From: an uncultured Corynebacterium sp.
Lineage (GTDB): Bacteria; Actinomycetota; Actinomycetes; Mycobacteriales; Mycobacteriaceae
Assembly: GCA_943913645.1 (NCBI GenBank)
Contig: CALTYZ010000014.1
Span: 1 to 63,292 of the forward strand
DNA length: 63,292 nucleotides
Direction of reading: 5' to 3'
Below the pieces are notes generated by a model. It was not told the DNA's origin. It saw only the letters and a list, made by a program, of their open reading frames with translations, and did no database searches. This document shows positions 49,437 through 58,251 of the stretch, one piece after another (the first letter of the stretch is position 1; each line of letters opens with the position of its first letter). The translations under genes were made by a program, and so were the position numbers.

Positions 49437-51251
49437 TTAGGGGTTGCCCCTGCCCAGATTCGGGCGCCTGGAGGTGTCACGCCCCGTATCGCGCCCCGGT
49501 GTATCGCGGGCCGGGTTCGACCGGGCGGGATCGCGCTGTTCATTCTCCCGCGGCGGGGCCTCGTCCTCGCAACGCACAATCGGCTGCGGGTCATACACCG
49601 TCGTCTGGGTCTCACGGCTGATCTCATTGCCGGCAAGGTCCTTGATAATGCGCGTATCAGAGGTGGTGAAGCCCGGAGCCCCCCGCGACGGAATGCAATC
49701 CTCCTTCACCGTGATCGACTCCGGCTGTGTTTCATCCCAGCGCCCGCCGTTGACAGACTCCACCGTCACCGACCGCACACCCATCAAATTCACCGTCAGT
49801 TCCCCATCAAGAGAGGTCGTGATCTTCACCGGATGCGTCGAATCATTTCGGAACTGCAAATCAATCGACCCCTCGTAGACCGTCGCCTCACGGCCAGCCG
49901 GGTAGCGCGAAATGTAGTACGAGTGCGGGGTGTGGGCCACATCGGTCATCCCCGCAAAGTACGCCGCGTTGTAAAGAGTGGTAGCGAACTGAGAAATGCC
50001 GCCACCAACCGCCTTATCGGCGCGCCCGTTCAAAATGATGCCCGAAGACACATACCCCTGCTCTTCCCCGCGCGGACCGGTGTAGCCGTTGAGCGAGAAA
50101 GTCTCACCTGGGTTCACGATCGCACCATTGACCTTGTCAGCAACAAGCCCGATATTCTTACCCGACGACTCAGAGTAGCCGCCAGTAGTAAAGGTGCCTA
50201 CCACCTCATCAAACGTCGCCTTTTGCGCCATCTCCGTGGTAAACACTGCCGGCTCTGGCTTGTACTGCGCATCCCAGGTGCGAGGAGCTTCGTCCAAGAC
50301 ACGCTTGTCAAAATCGCCCAGGCTCGAATCCCAGTCCACAACCAGTCCGTCCTTCGACGGTTCAACCCCGCCGTCTTCCAACACACGCGCGTTTTGCATC
50401 TGTTGTTCGGTCACCGCCAGCTGCTCACCAAAAATCTCGCGGGCCGCATCCCGGTTGATGTTCGGCTCGATCTTGCCCTTGACGTTTTCGAACTGCACCA
50501 CCTCACCAAGCCGCTCCTGAGCGATCGTCGCTGCGACATCGTCTTTGCCCTGCAGGGTCAGCGGCCCACTGAGTGCTGCGCGCACGGGCCCCTGTTCGGC
50601 ATCGCGCAGGGCAGCGTCGTCAATTTCGGGGGCGATCTCATTCGGGTCGACCGTCACCCCGTTCGGGTTCAGCCAGCCGGTGGTCACCCGCTCACGCAAG
50701 TGCTGTACATCGACATCCTGCCCCGGCTCGGCAGGCGTGGTCTCGGCTTTTCCATCAACAATCCGAATGGCACCATCAACCGGGTCAACCTTCAAATCCT
50801 GGTGTATCCGCTCCAGCTCCGGCTGTAATGCGGCCTCATCTACCGTCGGCACCACGTCGACTTCACGGGTGGTGAACAGGTTACGGAACCGGGCGAACGG
50901 ATTGATCGGTTCGGTGCCAGCTGCATCCACGGTGGCCTGCCAATCAATACCAAGGCCAGCCTGGTCCGGTACGAGCTGGGTGGACTGGCTCGCAGCTTTG
51001 ACCTGGACTGATTTGCCCTCCACACCGCCGAGTTCGGTTTCTAGCGTTGCGCGTGCCTCGTCATGATTCATTCCACCAATGGGCACACCGCCAACTGTGG
51101 TGCCTCGCGGCACATGGCCGCGGTTCAACGCGAGGTCTGCAAAGTAAAGTAAGACCAGCAGCGCTGAAATGCCGAGGAGTACACCGAGCGCGATCTTGCC
51201 ACCCTTGCCGCTGAAAAAGTCGCGGGACGAGGTTGCTTTCACCGTAGTCAC
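49437..51251 (-). CDS. VanW-family membrane-anchored wall protein
   Basis: 604 residues: N-terminal membrane helix (ALGVLLGISALLVLLYFADLAL; core LGVLLGISALLVLLY), a first peptidoglycan-binding-4-type repeat (around 60-180, GDAI/VDPVDGAIRIVDGKAE), second similar region, then VanW domain (about 340-480) with GKNIGLVADKVNG, NPGETFSLNGYTG and GGGISQFATTLYNAA. A G5-like tail (ESITVKEDC, RIIKDLAGNEISRETQT) ends in an Arg/Asp/Pro-rich disordered segment. Probably binds peptidoglycan; enzymatic activity not shown. Confidence 0.88.
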   Translation of the reverse strand: MTTVKATSSRDFFSGKGGKIALGVLLGISALLVLLYFADLALNRGHVPRGTTVGGVPIGGMNHDEARATLETELGGVEGKSVQVKAASQSTQLVPDQAGLGIDWQATVDAAGTEPINPFARFRNLFTTREVDVVPTVDEAALQPELERIHQDLKVDPVDGAIRIVDGKAETTPAEPGQDVDVQHLRERVTTGWLNPNGVTVDPNEIAPEIDDAALRDAEQGPVRAALSGPLTLQGKDDVAATIAQERLGEVVQFENVKGKIEPNINRDAAREIFGEQLAVTEQQMQNARVLEDGGVEPSKDGLVVDWDSSLGDFDKRVLDEAPRTWDAQYKPEPAVFTTEMAQKATFDEVVGTFTTGGYSESSGKNIGLVADKVNGAIVNPGETFSLNGYTGPRGEEQGYVSSGIILNGRADKAVGGGISQFATTLYNAAYFAGMTDVAHTPHSYYISRYPAGREATVYEGSIDLQFRNDSTHPVKITTSLDGELTVNLMGVRSVTVESVNGGRWDETQPESITVKEDCIPSRGAPGFTTSDTRIIKDLAGNEISRETQTTVYDPQPIVRCEDEAPPRENEQRDPARSNPARDTPGRDTGRDTSRRPNLGRGNP

Positions 51252-51414
51252 TCGACATAGGGTAGTAGACGCCGGTGAAAGACGACAGCAAACCGCTTAG
51301 CCAACATCGATATTTCGGATTTTCAGCCCGCATTTTCGCCCCCGGAATGATCATCGGCAGCTCCCCCCGTCCCCGCCACCCGCACAGCCGCCGGTGCTGC
51401 TGCGATCGGCGAGG

Positions 51415-52668
51415 CTACAGGCCGGCGTCGATAAGCTGCTGCTGCCCACGAATCGCCGCCTCTTCAACGCGCGCCAGCGGCAACTCCCCTGACTCAACCG
51501 CTGCGGTGACATAACCGATGATTTCTGCCACATCCACCCCCGACGACCACAGTGCTTGGTCCGCCCCGGCAGCAATCGCGCGCTTGACAGCCTCAGGCGT
51601 CGGCGCATAATCCAAAATCCCACGCATGCCCGACAGATCATCGGTCACCACCACCCCACCAAAGGGCACCCCACCGGGATAGTCCCCCTCCCGCAGGATG
51701 CGATAGGCCTCCGGGTTCAGCGAGCTCGGCACCCCCTCGGGGCCCAACCCCGGCACAATCATGTGACCCATCATGACACTTGTCACACCCCCCGGAAACT
51801 GCTGGGCAAGCGGACCATACGGCAACATGTCCAACCCGCGCACATCCTCCAGCGGCGGAGTCACCGCCAAGGCGTGGTGCGTATCACCCGACGCTCGCCC
51901 GTGGCCCGGGAAGTGCTTGAACGTCGGCGTCACACCCGCATCAATCAACCCCTGCGCAAACAACGCCGCGACACGCGTGACCTCTGCAGGATCACCCCCG
52001 AACGCGCGATCACCCACAATGTCCAAGTCCGACACATCCAAATCGACGACGGGCGCATAATCCACATTCACCCCGTGCTCGCGCAACGACCGCCCAATGT
52101 CATACCCCGTGCCCTGGATTACCTCATCGGGGGTGGCAGCCAGCGCACGCGGTGCCATGAAGTCCCCCAACACGTTGGTGTGTCGCTGCACGCGACCGCC
52201 TTCAAAGTCAATCGCTACCGCAAACGGCCGTGGGTACTGCTCGCGCAGCGCGTTGATGTCGTGCCCCGGTTCAGTCAACAATCCCGAATCTGCCCAGCTC
52301 GGGATGATCAGCCCCCCAACTCCCTGCTCAAGGGCAGCTTTAGCCTGCTCATAATCTGTCACCCCAACCACCATGAGCGAGGCAACCTTACCGCGCACAT
52401 CGGCCGGTACCCGCGCCTGCGCCGAACCCATCTCAGCCGGGTTCAGCCCAGTCACTGGCGCCACCGGAGACGGTGACAATGACGCCGACGAGCTAGAAGA
52501 CACCGCCCCAGCCGTGGTGGAGCTAGCCGCCGCACTCTCCTGTGTGGTCGACGGCTCCTGCAAGCCACCGTCCCCAGCGCACCCGGATAAGGAAGCACAC
52601 ATCAGCGCCGCAGCAGTTACAGCACTCGTAACCACAGGTACTGCACGCACTACACACGCTGCACGCAT
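51415..52668 (-). CDS. GH3 beta-N-acetylhexosaminidase lipoprotein (LpqI/NagZ-like)
   Basis: 417 residues. Lipoprotein signal with lipobox LSGC (Cys30), then a Ser/Thr-rich linker (AAASSTTAGAVSSSSSAS) and a GH3 (alpha/beta)8 barrel. NagZ motif KHFPGHGRASGDTHHA carries the Lys-His and catalytic His; the nucleophile Asp is in VVTDDLSGMRGI. Cleaves muropeptide GlcNAc for wall recycling. The neighbouring DUF2613/aftD genes match the mycobacterial lpqI-Rv0236A-aftD order. ATG 52668 follows AAAGGA at 9 bases. Confidence 0.9.
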   Translation of the reverse strand: MRAACVVRAVPVVTSAVTAAALMCASLSGCAGDGGLQEPSTTQESAAASSTTAGAVSSSSSASLSPSPVAPVTGLNPAEMGSAQARVPADVRGKVASLMVVGVTDYEQAKAALEQGVGGLIIPSWADSGLLTEPGHDINALREQYPRPFAVAIDFEGGRVQRHTNVLGDFMAPRALAATPDEVIQGTGYDIGRSLREHGVNVDYAPVVDLDVSDLDIVGDRAFGGDPAEVTRVAALFAQGLIDAGVTPTFKHFPGHGRASGDTHHALAVTPPLEDVRGLDMLPYGPLAQQFPGGVTSVMMGHMIVPGLGPEGVPSSLNPEAYRILREGDYPGGVPFGGVVVTDDLSGMRGILDYAPTPEAVKRAIAAGADQALWSSGVDVAEIIGYVTAAVESGELPLARVEEAAIRGQQQLIDAGL

Positions 52669-52772
52669 CACTTCACATCCTTTCCGGACAACTTTTCCAG
52701 TCACTTGTCGGACGACGAAACCCCATATACTCTACGCACGATTAGTCACGCAACGCTGCTAGGCTGCTTTGC

Positions 52773-53108
52773 ATGTCACACCGATCCGACTTCGGCACCA
52801 CCGGCGCCGACGATACCGGCTCCACCACCGAGTTTTACGCGGTGCCCGGACGGGACGGCATAAGCGCCACCGAACCGTACGCGCCCACACCGCCACCCCC
52901 ACCACCTGGCCGGCGTGGCGCACCGCGGACAGGGGCACGACGCGCCGCTTCCTCCGTCCTCGCCAGCACCGTTGTCGGCGTGGTCCTTGGCATTGTGGGG
53001 GTGCTAGGCATTGCAGCATTTTCTGGCCAGGCCACCGTGCCGCAAGGCGGAGCCGTCCCCGCCGATGAAGCGGTGCTCGGCGGGCCGGAATACGGATCGC
53101 GCCAATAA
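52773..53108 (+). CDS. DUF2613 single-span membrane protein
   Basis: 111 residues. The first 60 are hydrophilic with poly-proline (TPPPPPPG), then a membrane helix (VLASTVVGVVLGIVGVLGIAAF) and an extracytoplasmic DUF2613 tail (GGAVPADEAVLGGPEYGSR). The shorter Rv0236A of M. tuberculosis is the same family and also precedes aftD. It may assist AftD; function not shown. Confidence 0.88.
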   Translation: MSHRSDFGTTGADDTGSTTEFYAVPGRDGISATEPYAPTPPPPPPGRRGAPRTGARRAASSVLASTVVGVVLGIVGVLGIAAFSGQATVPQGGAVPADEAVLGGPEYGSRQ

Positions 53109-53149
53109 CGTGCACCCAATGACGTGTAGTAAATAGCGAGTAGGCAGTC

Positions 53150-56100
53150 ATTCCCGCCCTCACACCAACACTCCGACGCCAGCTCGCACTGCCGCACTGG
53201 CCATCGCCTCCAGGGGGGCGTGCCTTATGGCTCGGCTGTCTCGCGCTCACACTGCTGAGCCTGCTGCAGCCAGCTGGGCGCGTTGCCGCCGACACCAAGT
53301 TCAACCTCACCGCCAACCCGGGCGGGTTTTTACAAGGCGCGCTGCACGCGTGGACAGACGCGTTTCCCCTTGGGCAGATGCAGAACCAGGCCTACGGCTA
53401 TTTGTTTCCCCAAGGGCTGTTCTTCTGGCTCTTCGACCTGGCAAACACAAACCTGGCACGCATAAGCCTGGCCAGCATCAGCCCTGTTACCCTGGAGATT
53501 CCCTCCTGGATCGCCCAGCGCGCATGGTGGGCGCTGTTGTTGTGCTTGGCGTACTCCGGCACCCTCATCCTGGCCAGACGCCTTGGTATCACTGCGCCAC
53601 TTGCCGCCGTGACCGCCGCTGGCCTCTACGCCCTCTCCCCACGCATCCTGACTACGCTGACCGCGATCTCTTCTGAGGCTTGGCCTGTCGCACTTGTGCC
53701 CTGGACACTCGTGCCACTAGTTCCACCGGTACCGCCAGGAGTGCCGCACACACCCGCACACCGCACGCCTACCTGGCCGCGCCTGGCGGCTGCGGTGCTC
53801 CCCGTCGCGGCCATGGGCGGGGTCAACGCCACCGCTACCGCCGCAGCATGTTTACCAGCGACGATTTACCTGCTGGCACACCGGCGGATCAAAGCCGCCG
53901 CGGTGTTCACCCTCGGTGCACTGTCAGTGTCAGCCTGGTGGATCGGGCCGTTGTTTGTGCTGGGCCGCTACTCGCCACCGTTTACAGATTTCATCGAGTC
54001 GGCCACCGTGACCACCTCCTGGCTGAGCCCGATAGAAATCCTGCGCGGCACCACCAGCTGGGCGCCGTTTGTCGATGCAGAACGCACCGCCGGGTTCCTG
54101 CTTGTCGCCGAGCCAACATTCATCATCGCCACCTGCGCTGTCGCCGCCCTTGGGTGTGCCGGTCTTGCGCGCGCCGACTTCCCGCAACGCGGCGCGTTCG
54201 TGCTCATGTTCAGTGTCGGTTTCGCCATCCTTGCCAGCGCCCACATGGGCATTTCGCTTTACGACGCCCCCCTCGCCCCCCTTCGCAACCTGCACAAATT
54301 CGACCCACTCATCCGCCTCCCGCTGGCACTCGGGGTGGGTTGGTTATTGGTCGGGTTGCACTCGGCGAAGACCCGCAGCACCGCAACAACGGCCAACACC
54401 ACAACGGCCAAAGCCACCGCCGTCCTGCTCGCAGCCGCTCTCGCTATTGCCCCCGCCTGGTCGTTGCGACTGCTGCCGGAAGGCACCTGGCAGCAGATCC
54501 CAGAGGACTGGATCGCCGCCGGACAGTGGCTCGACCAGCACGCCGCGCACACCCGCACACTCGTCGTGCCGGCCGTGCCCTTTGCCCGCCAAGAGTGGGG
54601 GTGGACGCGTGATGAGCCGATTCAGGCGTTGACGTCATCGCGCTTCGCGTTTCGTGATGCGATTCCGCTGGTGGACCCGGAGGCGATTCGGGGGCTGGAT
54701 GGCCAGGTGGGAAGCGTCGATACGCAAGCGCTTCGCTCCATTGGTGTGGGTGCCGTGATTGTGCGCCACGACCTCGACAAACAGCCGGAGACTCCGGATT
54801 TGGGGGAGCCGACTGTGCGTTTCGGCGCCCTCGACGTGCACCTGCTCGAGCCGGAGCGCGACATGATGATCACCGCGGACACCCCGCTCGCTGTTGACGC
54901 CGGCGGGGAAGCACTCCCACTGCTGTGGCGTGAGCTCGGCTACTTCCCCGCCCAGCTTGCTGGGACTGAACCGACGATCATCACTGACACCCCTGCCCTC
55001 GCTGCGCACAATTACGGCACCCTCAACGGCGCCCAGTCCGCACACCTGACATCGTGGGATGAGGACACCACCGTGCACAACCGCCTCAAGGACTACCCCT
55101 CAGCCGGCAACCGCACTGGTGTGAGCACCATCGTGACTGCAAAAGATGCCGCATCCGACACCCCGGGAGGCCCCGCCGAGGTGTCGGTTCGTGCCTCATC
55201 CTCCGCTGCAGACGCAGGCGCGTTCGGGGGTGCTCAGGCCTCCAAGTCACTGACCGCTGCCTTTGACGGACTGGAGGACACTGCCTGGTGGCCTACCCCC
55301 GGCGACGAGCACGGTTGGATCGAATTCACCACCGCCACCGAGACCATCTCCATCACCGCCACTGAAGACACCACGGTCACAGTCTCGAGCACCAGCGCCC
55401 CGCTTACTGCCTCCGACGCACAGCCCAACCAGCCAGCTGCCGCCACCACACGCGAAGTCTCGCTTGTCGCCGACCAGCCCCGCACGATCCGGGTGTCCAC
55501 CGGGCCTGCGAGCACCGTGCGTGTCGCGCTGACTGAGCCGGTCGGCATCGCTGAGATCGACGCTGGTATCCGCCGTGTTGTCAACGTTGAAGGCAGCGCT
55601 GATACCTACTTTTTCCAGCGCCTCTTCCCTGCCACCGACCTTGTGCAACGACGTTTTACCACGGCCACGAACGCGCGCTGGCGGCTGAGCGCGGCGGCCA
55701 CCATCGACGGCACCGAGCATGCCCAAGGCGCCACCGTCACGCTTGCAGCCGGCCCCCACGAACTGGTCACCGAGGCGGAAACCATTCTGTTGACCAGCAG
55801 CGATCTGGTCTTACCCGGCTGGGAACCTTTCGTCGGGCCTGTGGAAGCCGCAGCTACCCCGCGCACAATTTTGACTACCCGCGGCTTCAATGAAGGCCTA
55901 CGCGCCAGTGTGGGAGGAGTCGAGCTTGCGCCCACGCGTATCGACGCCTCCTCCCAGGCCTTTATCCTTCCCCCCAACCTCAGCGGGGACTTTGTCATGT
56001 ACCACGCCGGCGAGGCTGCCTACCGCCACAGCTTGGCGCTCGGAGGGGTGGTGTCTTTGCTCACCGCGATACTGTGTGGCGTGGCTGCGTGGCGCCATCG

Positions 56101-56455
56101 CGGTAAGACCGGACACGACACCACGCCCGGCTCTTCCAGTGCTGTCGTGACTACCGTTAACGCACTCGTACCGGTACTCGCCGCGGTGGCAGCCGGCCCG
56201 GCTGCGGGTCTGCCGGCTGCGGCGCTGGCGTGGGCGGTGCGCCGGTTCACGCTCATTTCCTCAGCGTGGCTTGGTGGCGGGGCGTTGCTATTCGCGGGGT
56301 GCTGGCTGGCACGCGCCCCCTGGCCCACCGCTCACTATGCGGGTGATTCGTGGCTGCTTGCTGTGGCGGGGTGTTTCGCCGTCGCCTGCCTCGGGTGGCC
56401 AGATGCCCCTAGTGAGCGCACCAGCCGCGCGCCGGGAACCTCAATGAGCTCGTAG
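53150..56455 (+). CDS. aftD: AftD-type alpha-(1,3)-arabinofuranosyltransferase, start uncertain
   Basis: Membrane glycosyltransferase (GT-C) adding Araf branches to arabinan of arabinogalactan and LAM from decaprenyl-phosphoarabinose. From 53228 the frame encodes WLGCLALTLLSLLQPAGR, then VAADTKFNLTANPG and WTDAFPLGQMQNQAYGYLFP, the conserved AftD N-terminus, although the first in-frame ATG is later at 53378. Between the upstream stop at 53141 and 53378 no in-frame ATG, GTG or TTG exists; the best candidate is ATT at 53150, 5 bases after AGTAGG. The ~500-residue multi-spanning part is followed by extracytoplasmic domains, including an F5/8-C-like stretch (TAAFDGLEDTAWWPTPGDEHG), and C-terminal membrane helices. 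About 1,100 residues in this reading. Its 3' end overlaps the acyltransferase gene by 121 bases. Confidence 0.85.
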   Translation: MPALTPTLRRQLALPHWPSPPGGRALWLGCLALTLLSLLQPAGRVAADTKFNLTANPGGFLQGALHAWTDAFPLGQMQNQAYGYLFPQGLFFWLFDLANTNLARISLASISPVTLEIPSWIAQRAWWALLLCLAYSGTLILARRLGITAPLAAVTAAGLYALSPRILTTLTAISSEAWPVALVPWTLVPLVPPVPPGVPHTPAHRTPTWPRLAAAVLPVAAMGGVNATATAAACLPATIYLLAHRRIKAAAVFTLGALSVSAWWIGPLFVLGRYSPPFTDFIESATVTTSWLSPIEILRGTTSWAPFVDAERTAGFLLVAEPTFIIATCAVAALGCAGLARADFPQRGAFVLMFSVGFAILASAHMGISLYDAPLAPLRNLHKFDPLIRLPLALGVGWLLVGLHSAKTRSTATTANTTTAKATAVLLAAALAIAPAWSLRLLPEGTWQQIPEDWIAAGQWLDQHAAHTRTLVVPAVPFARQEWGWTRDEPIQALTSSRFAFRDAIPLVDPEAIRGLDGQVGSVDTQALRSIGVGAVIVRHDLDKQPETPDLGEPTVRFGALDVHLLEPERDMMITADTPLAVDAGGEALPLLWRELGYFPAQLAGTEPTIITDTPALAAHNYGTLNGAQSAHLTSWDEDTTVHNRLKDYPSAGNRTGVSTIVTAKDAASDTPGGPAEVSVRASSSAADAGAFGGAQASKSLTAAFDGLEDTAWWPTPGDEHGWIEFTTATETISITATEDTTVTVSSTSAPLTASDAQPNQPAAATTREVSLVADQPRTIRVSTGPASTVRVALTEPVGIAEIDAGIRRVVNVEGSADTYFFQRLFPATDLVQRRFTTATNARWRLSAAATIDGTEHAQGATVTLAAGPHELVTEAETILLTSSDLVLPGWEPFVGPVEAAATPRTILTTRGFNEGLRASVGGVELAPTRIDASSQAFILPPNLSGDFVMYHAGEAAYRHSLALGGVVSLLTAILCGVAAWRHRGKTGHDTTPGSSSAVVTTVNALVPVLAAVAAGPAAGLPAAALAWAVRRFTLISSAWLGGGALLFAGCWLARAPWPTAHYAGDSWLLAVAGCFAVACLGWPDAPSERTSRAPGTSMSS

Positions 56456-57399
56456 GAGATGAAGCTGGTCGCAATCCCCACCACGACGGTAAACGCCAAC
56501 ACCGGCCAAAAGTGCCCGCTGAGCAACGGTATGCCCAGCACCGGGAACGCGAAGTAGAGCACCGCCACGTGCCAGAGAAAGAGTGAATAGGACCAGCGGC
56601 CGACGGTGCGCATCAGCGGTGAGGCCAATACCCCTGCGCGTCCCGGTCTGCGCCCGAGTGCGTACGGCATGACAAAGCAGGCGGCGAATACTGTGCCGAG
56701 GATTACTCGCGCGTTGAACTCGCTCGGGGTGGGGTGTGTCAACCCGGGCGGGCCAAGCACGCCCGCACACCACGCGACCCCCATTGCCAGCAGTGGGAAT
56801 GGCCAGCGTGGCCCGCGGTAGTGCACGCCGGTGCGTTCCAATTCAGCGCACAGCATGCCCACGGCGAACCAGGGCAGGAAGGAAGGCGGCCAGATTTGCA
56901 GGTTGATTGTAGTTGCGCTCTCTAGTGGGGCAACGATGTGCGGCCACAGCAGTCCAAACAGGACCCCCACTATGATCAGCGCCCGCCGTCCGCGCGGCGA
57001 ACGGCGGGCGTAGAGGGGCAAGACGAGGTAAAACGCGACTTCAACGCACAGCGACCACAGGTGGGTGAGCCCGGCGACAAGCCCGTCGGGGACATAGATC
57101 TGCAGCATGAGCAGGTTGGCGCACACCTGGCTGGCAGACAGGGTGCTCAGCGGCGGAAGCACGGCCATGACCACGACCACGCACACCACATATCCAGGCG
57201 CGATGCGCGCTAGCCTGCGCCAGTAGTACCCCTCGCGGACCCCACCTCTGAGCAGGAGAAATGCCGAGAGCGCGTAGAAGACGGCCACGAAATAGTCGAA
57301 GCGTTCCAGCAGGACCGACTCGGTGCCGGTTTGAAATGCCACGTGGGTTACCACAATGCCCAACGCCGCCACAGCGCGCAGGCCGTCGAGTTCAGGCAA
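56335..57399 (-). CDS. Acyltransferase-3 family membrane protein (TmaT-like)
   Basis: 354 residues with about ten membrane helices. Acyltransferase 3 motifs: ELDGLRAVAALGIVVTHV (catalytic His in the first span) and LTHLWSLCVEVAFYLVLPL. The position next to aftD and the LmcA-like gene suggests TmaT (Rv0228-type), which acetylates trehalose monomycolate for export in Corynebacterineae; that is positional inference. Convergent with aftD and overlapping it by 121 bases; its C-terminal ~40 residues (HPRQATAKHPATASSHESPA in part) lie in that overlap. ATG 57399 is 18 bases before the divergent LmcA-like start. Confidence 0.85.
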   Translation of the reverse strand: MPELDGLRAVAALGIVVTHVAFQTGTESVLLERFDYFVAVFYALSAFLLLRGGVREGYYWRRLARIAPGYVVCVVVVMAVLPPLSTLSASQVCANLLMLQIYVPDGLVAGLTHLWSLCVEVAFYLVLPLYARRSPRGRRALIIVGVLFGLLWPHIVAPLESATTINLQIWPPSFLPWFAVGMLCAELERTGVHYRGPRWPFPLLAMGVAWCAGVLGPPGLTHPTPSEFNARVILGTVFAACFVMPYALGRRPGRAGVLASPLMRTVGRWSYSLFLWHVAVLYFAFPVLGIPLLSGHFWPVLAFTVVVGIATSFISYELIEVPGARLVRSLGASGHPRQATAKHPATASSHESPA

Positions 57400-57417
57400 T
57401 ACGTTAAGGTTTTTGAT

Positions 57418-58251
57418 GTGGCCATTGTAGGAGCCGGCAGGCGCACCCTGGGGTACGCGGGCGTCATCATCGCCGTCTGCTTCGCACTCAACCTCATCGC
57501 GCCGCTGGTTATCTCGGCGCAGCGCACGTTGACACCGGGCACAACCACGATGCTTTTTGACGGCCCCTCCAACCCCACCCTCACTATCACCCTTCTTGAT
57601 CCTGCGGATGCGCCGGGTGATGATGAGTTCGGTGCGGTGGCCGAGGAGGGGCTTGTGGCGCTCACGGAGGTGGCAGGCCTGCCGGGGGCGGCTTCAGGTC
57701 AAGCTGAAACGCTGAGCGACCGTTTCGTGATCAATCCTGTCACCCGCTACCCGCTTGGTGAGCGCCACGGTCTTGGGGTGCTGTTTCCGTATCAGCCCGA
57801 GCGGCGCTCGTACCCGTTTTCTTCTCCGTTCTTTGACTTCGCGGATGCGCGGGCTCGCGAGCAAACATCCGCGGGCACACAGGAGCACGTGGTCTTGCTC
57901 GATTATGTGGGCGCTGGCTCGGTGGGCGGGCTCGAGACGTATAAGTATCACGGCGCGTTGGGCGGAGGTGTGGAGCGCACCGTCGACGTCGAGCGGCGCA
58001 CCGGGCGCATCCTCAACGAGGTCTGGACCGCCCCCCACCCTGCTGACGGTGCTGACGGTGCTGCCCGCGAGTCCGAGGAGCATGCGATGTGGGTGTTGGC
58101 GGAGGTATCGAAACGCGAAGCACTCGATATCGCCCGTGGTGAGGTGCGGGTGCTGTTCGCGCTGCAGGTATTGGCGTTGGTGACCAGAGTGGTTGCTGCG
58201 GGGGCGCTGCTGTGGGCGCTAGTACGGGCACTGGTGGGTCGTGCCCGCTAG
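57418..58251 (+). CDS. DUF3068 protein, LmcA-like (lipomannan maturation)
   Basis: 277 residues with N- and C-terminal membrane helices (GVIIAVCFALNLIAPLVI and VLALVTRVVAAGALLWAL) around an extracytoplasmic domain of DUF3068. In C. glutamicum and M. tuberculosis (NCgl2760, Rv0227c) the family is needed for lipomannan/LAM maturation, consistent with this location. Conserved blocks seen: DRFVINPVTRYPLGERHGLG (shown as VINPVTRYPLGER) and VDVERRTGRILNEVW. GTG 57418 is used with AAGG upstream; the frame is open to 57331 but that part overlaps the acyltransferase start. Confidence 0.85.
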   Translation: MAIVGAGRRTLGYAGVIIAVCFALNLIAPLVISAQRTLTPGTTTMLFDGPSNPTLTITLLDPADAPGDDEFGAVAEEGLVALTEVAGLPGAASGQAETLSDRFVINPVTRYPLGERHGLGVLFPYQPERRSYPFSSPFFDFADARAREQTSAGTQEHVVLLDYVGAGSVGGLETYKYHGALGGGVERTVDVERRTGRILNEVWTAPHPADGADGAARESEEHAMWVLAEVSKREALDIARGEVRVLFALQVLALVTRVVAAGALLWALVRALVGRAR

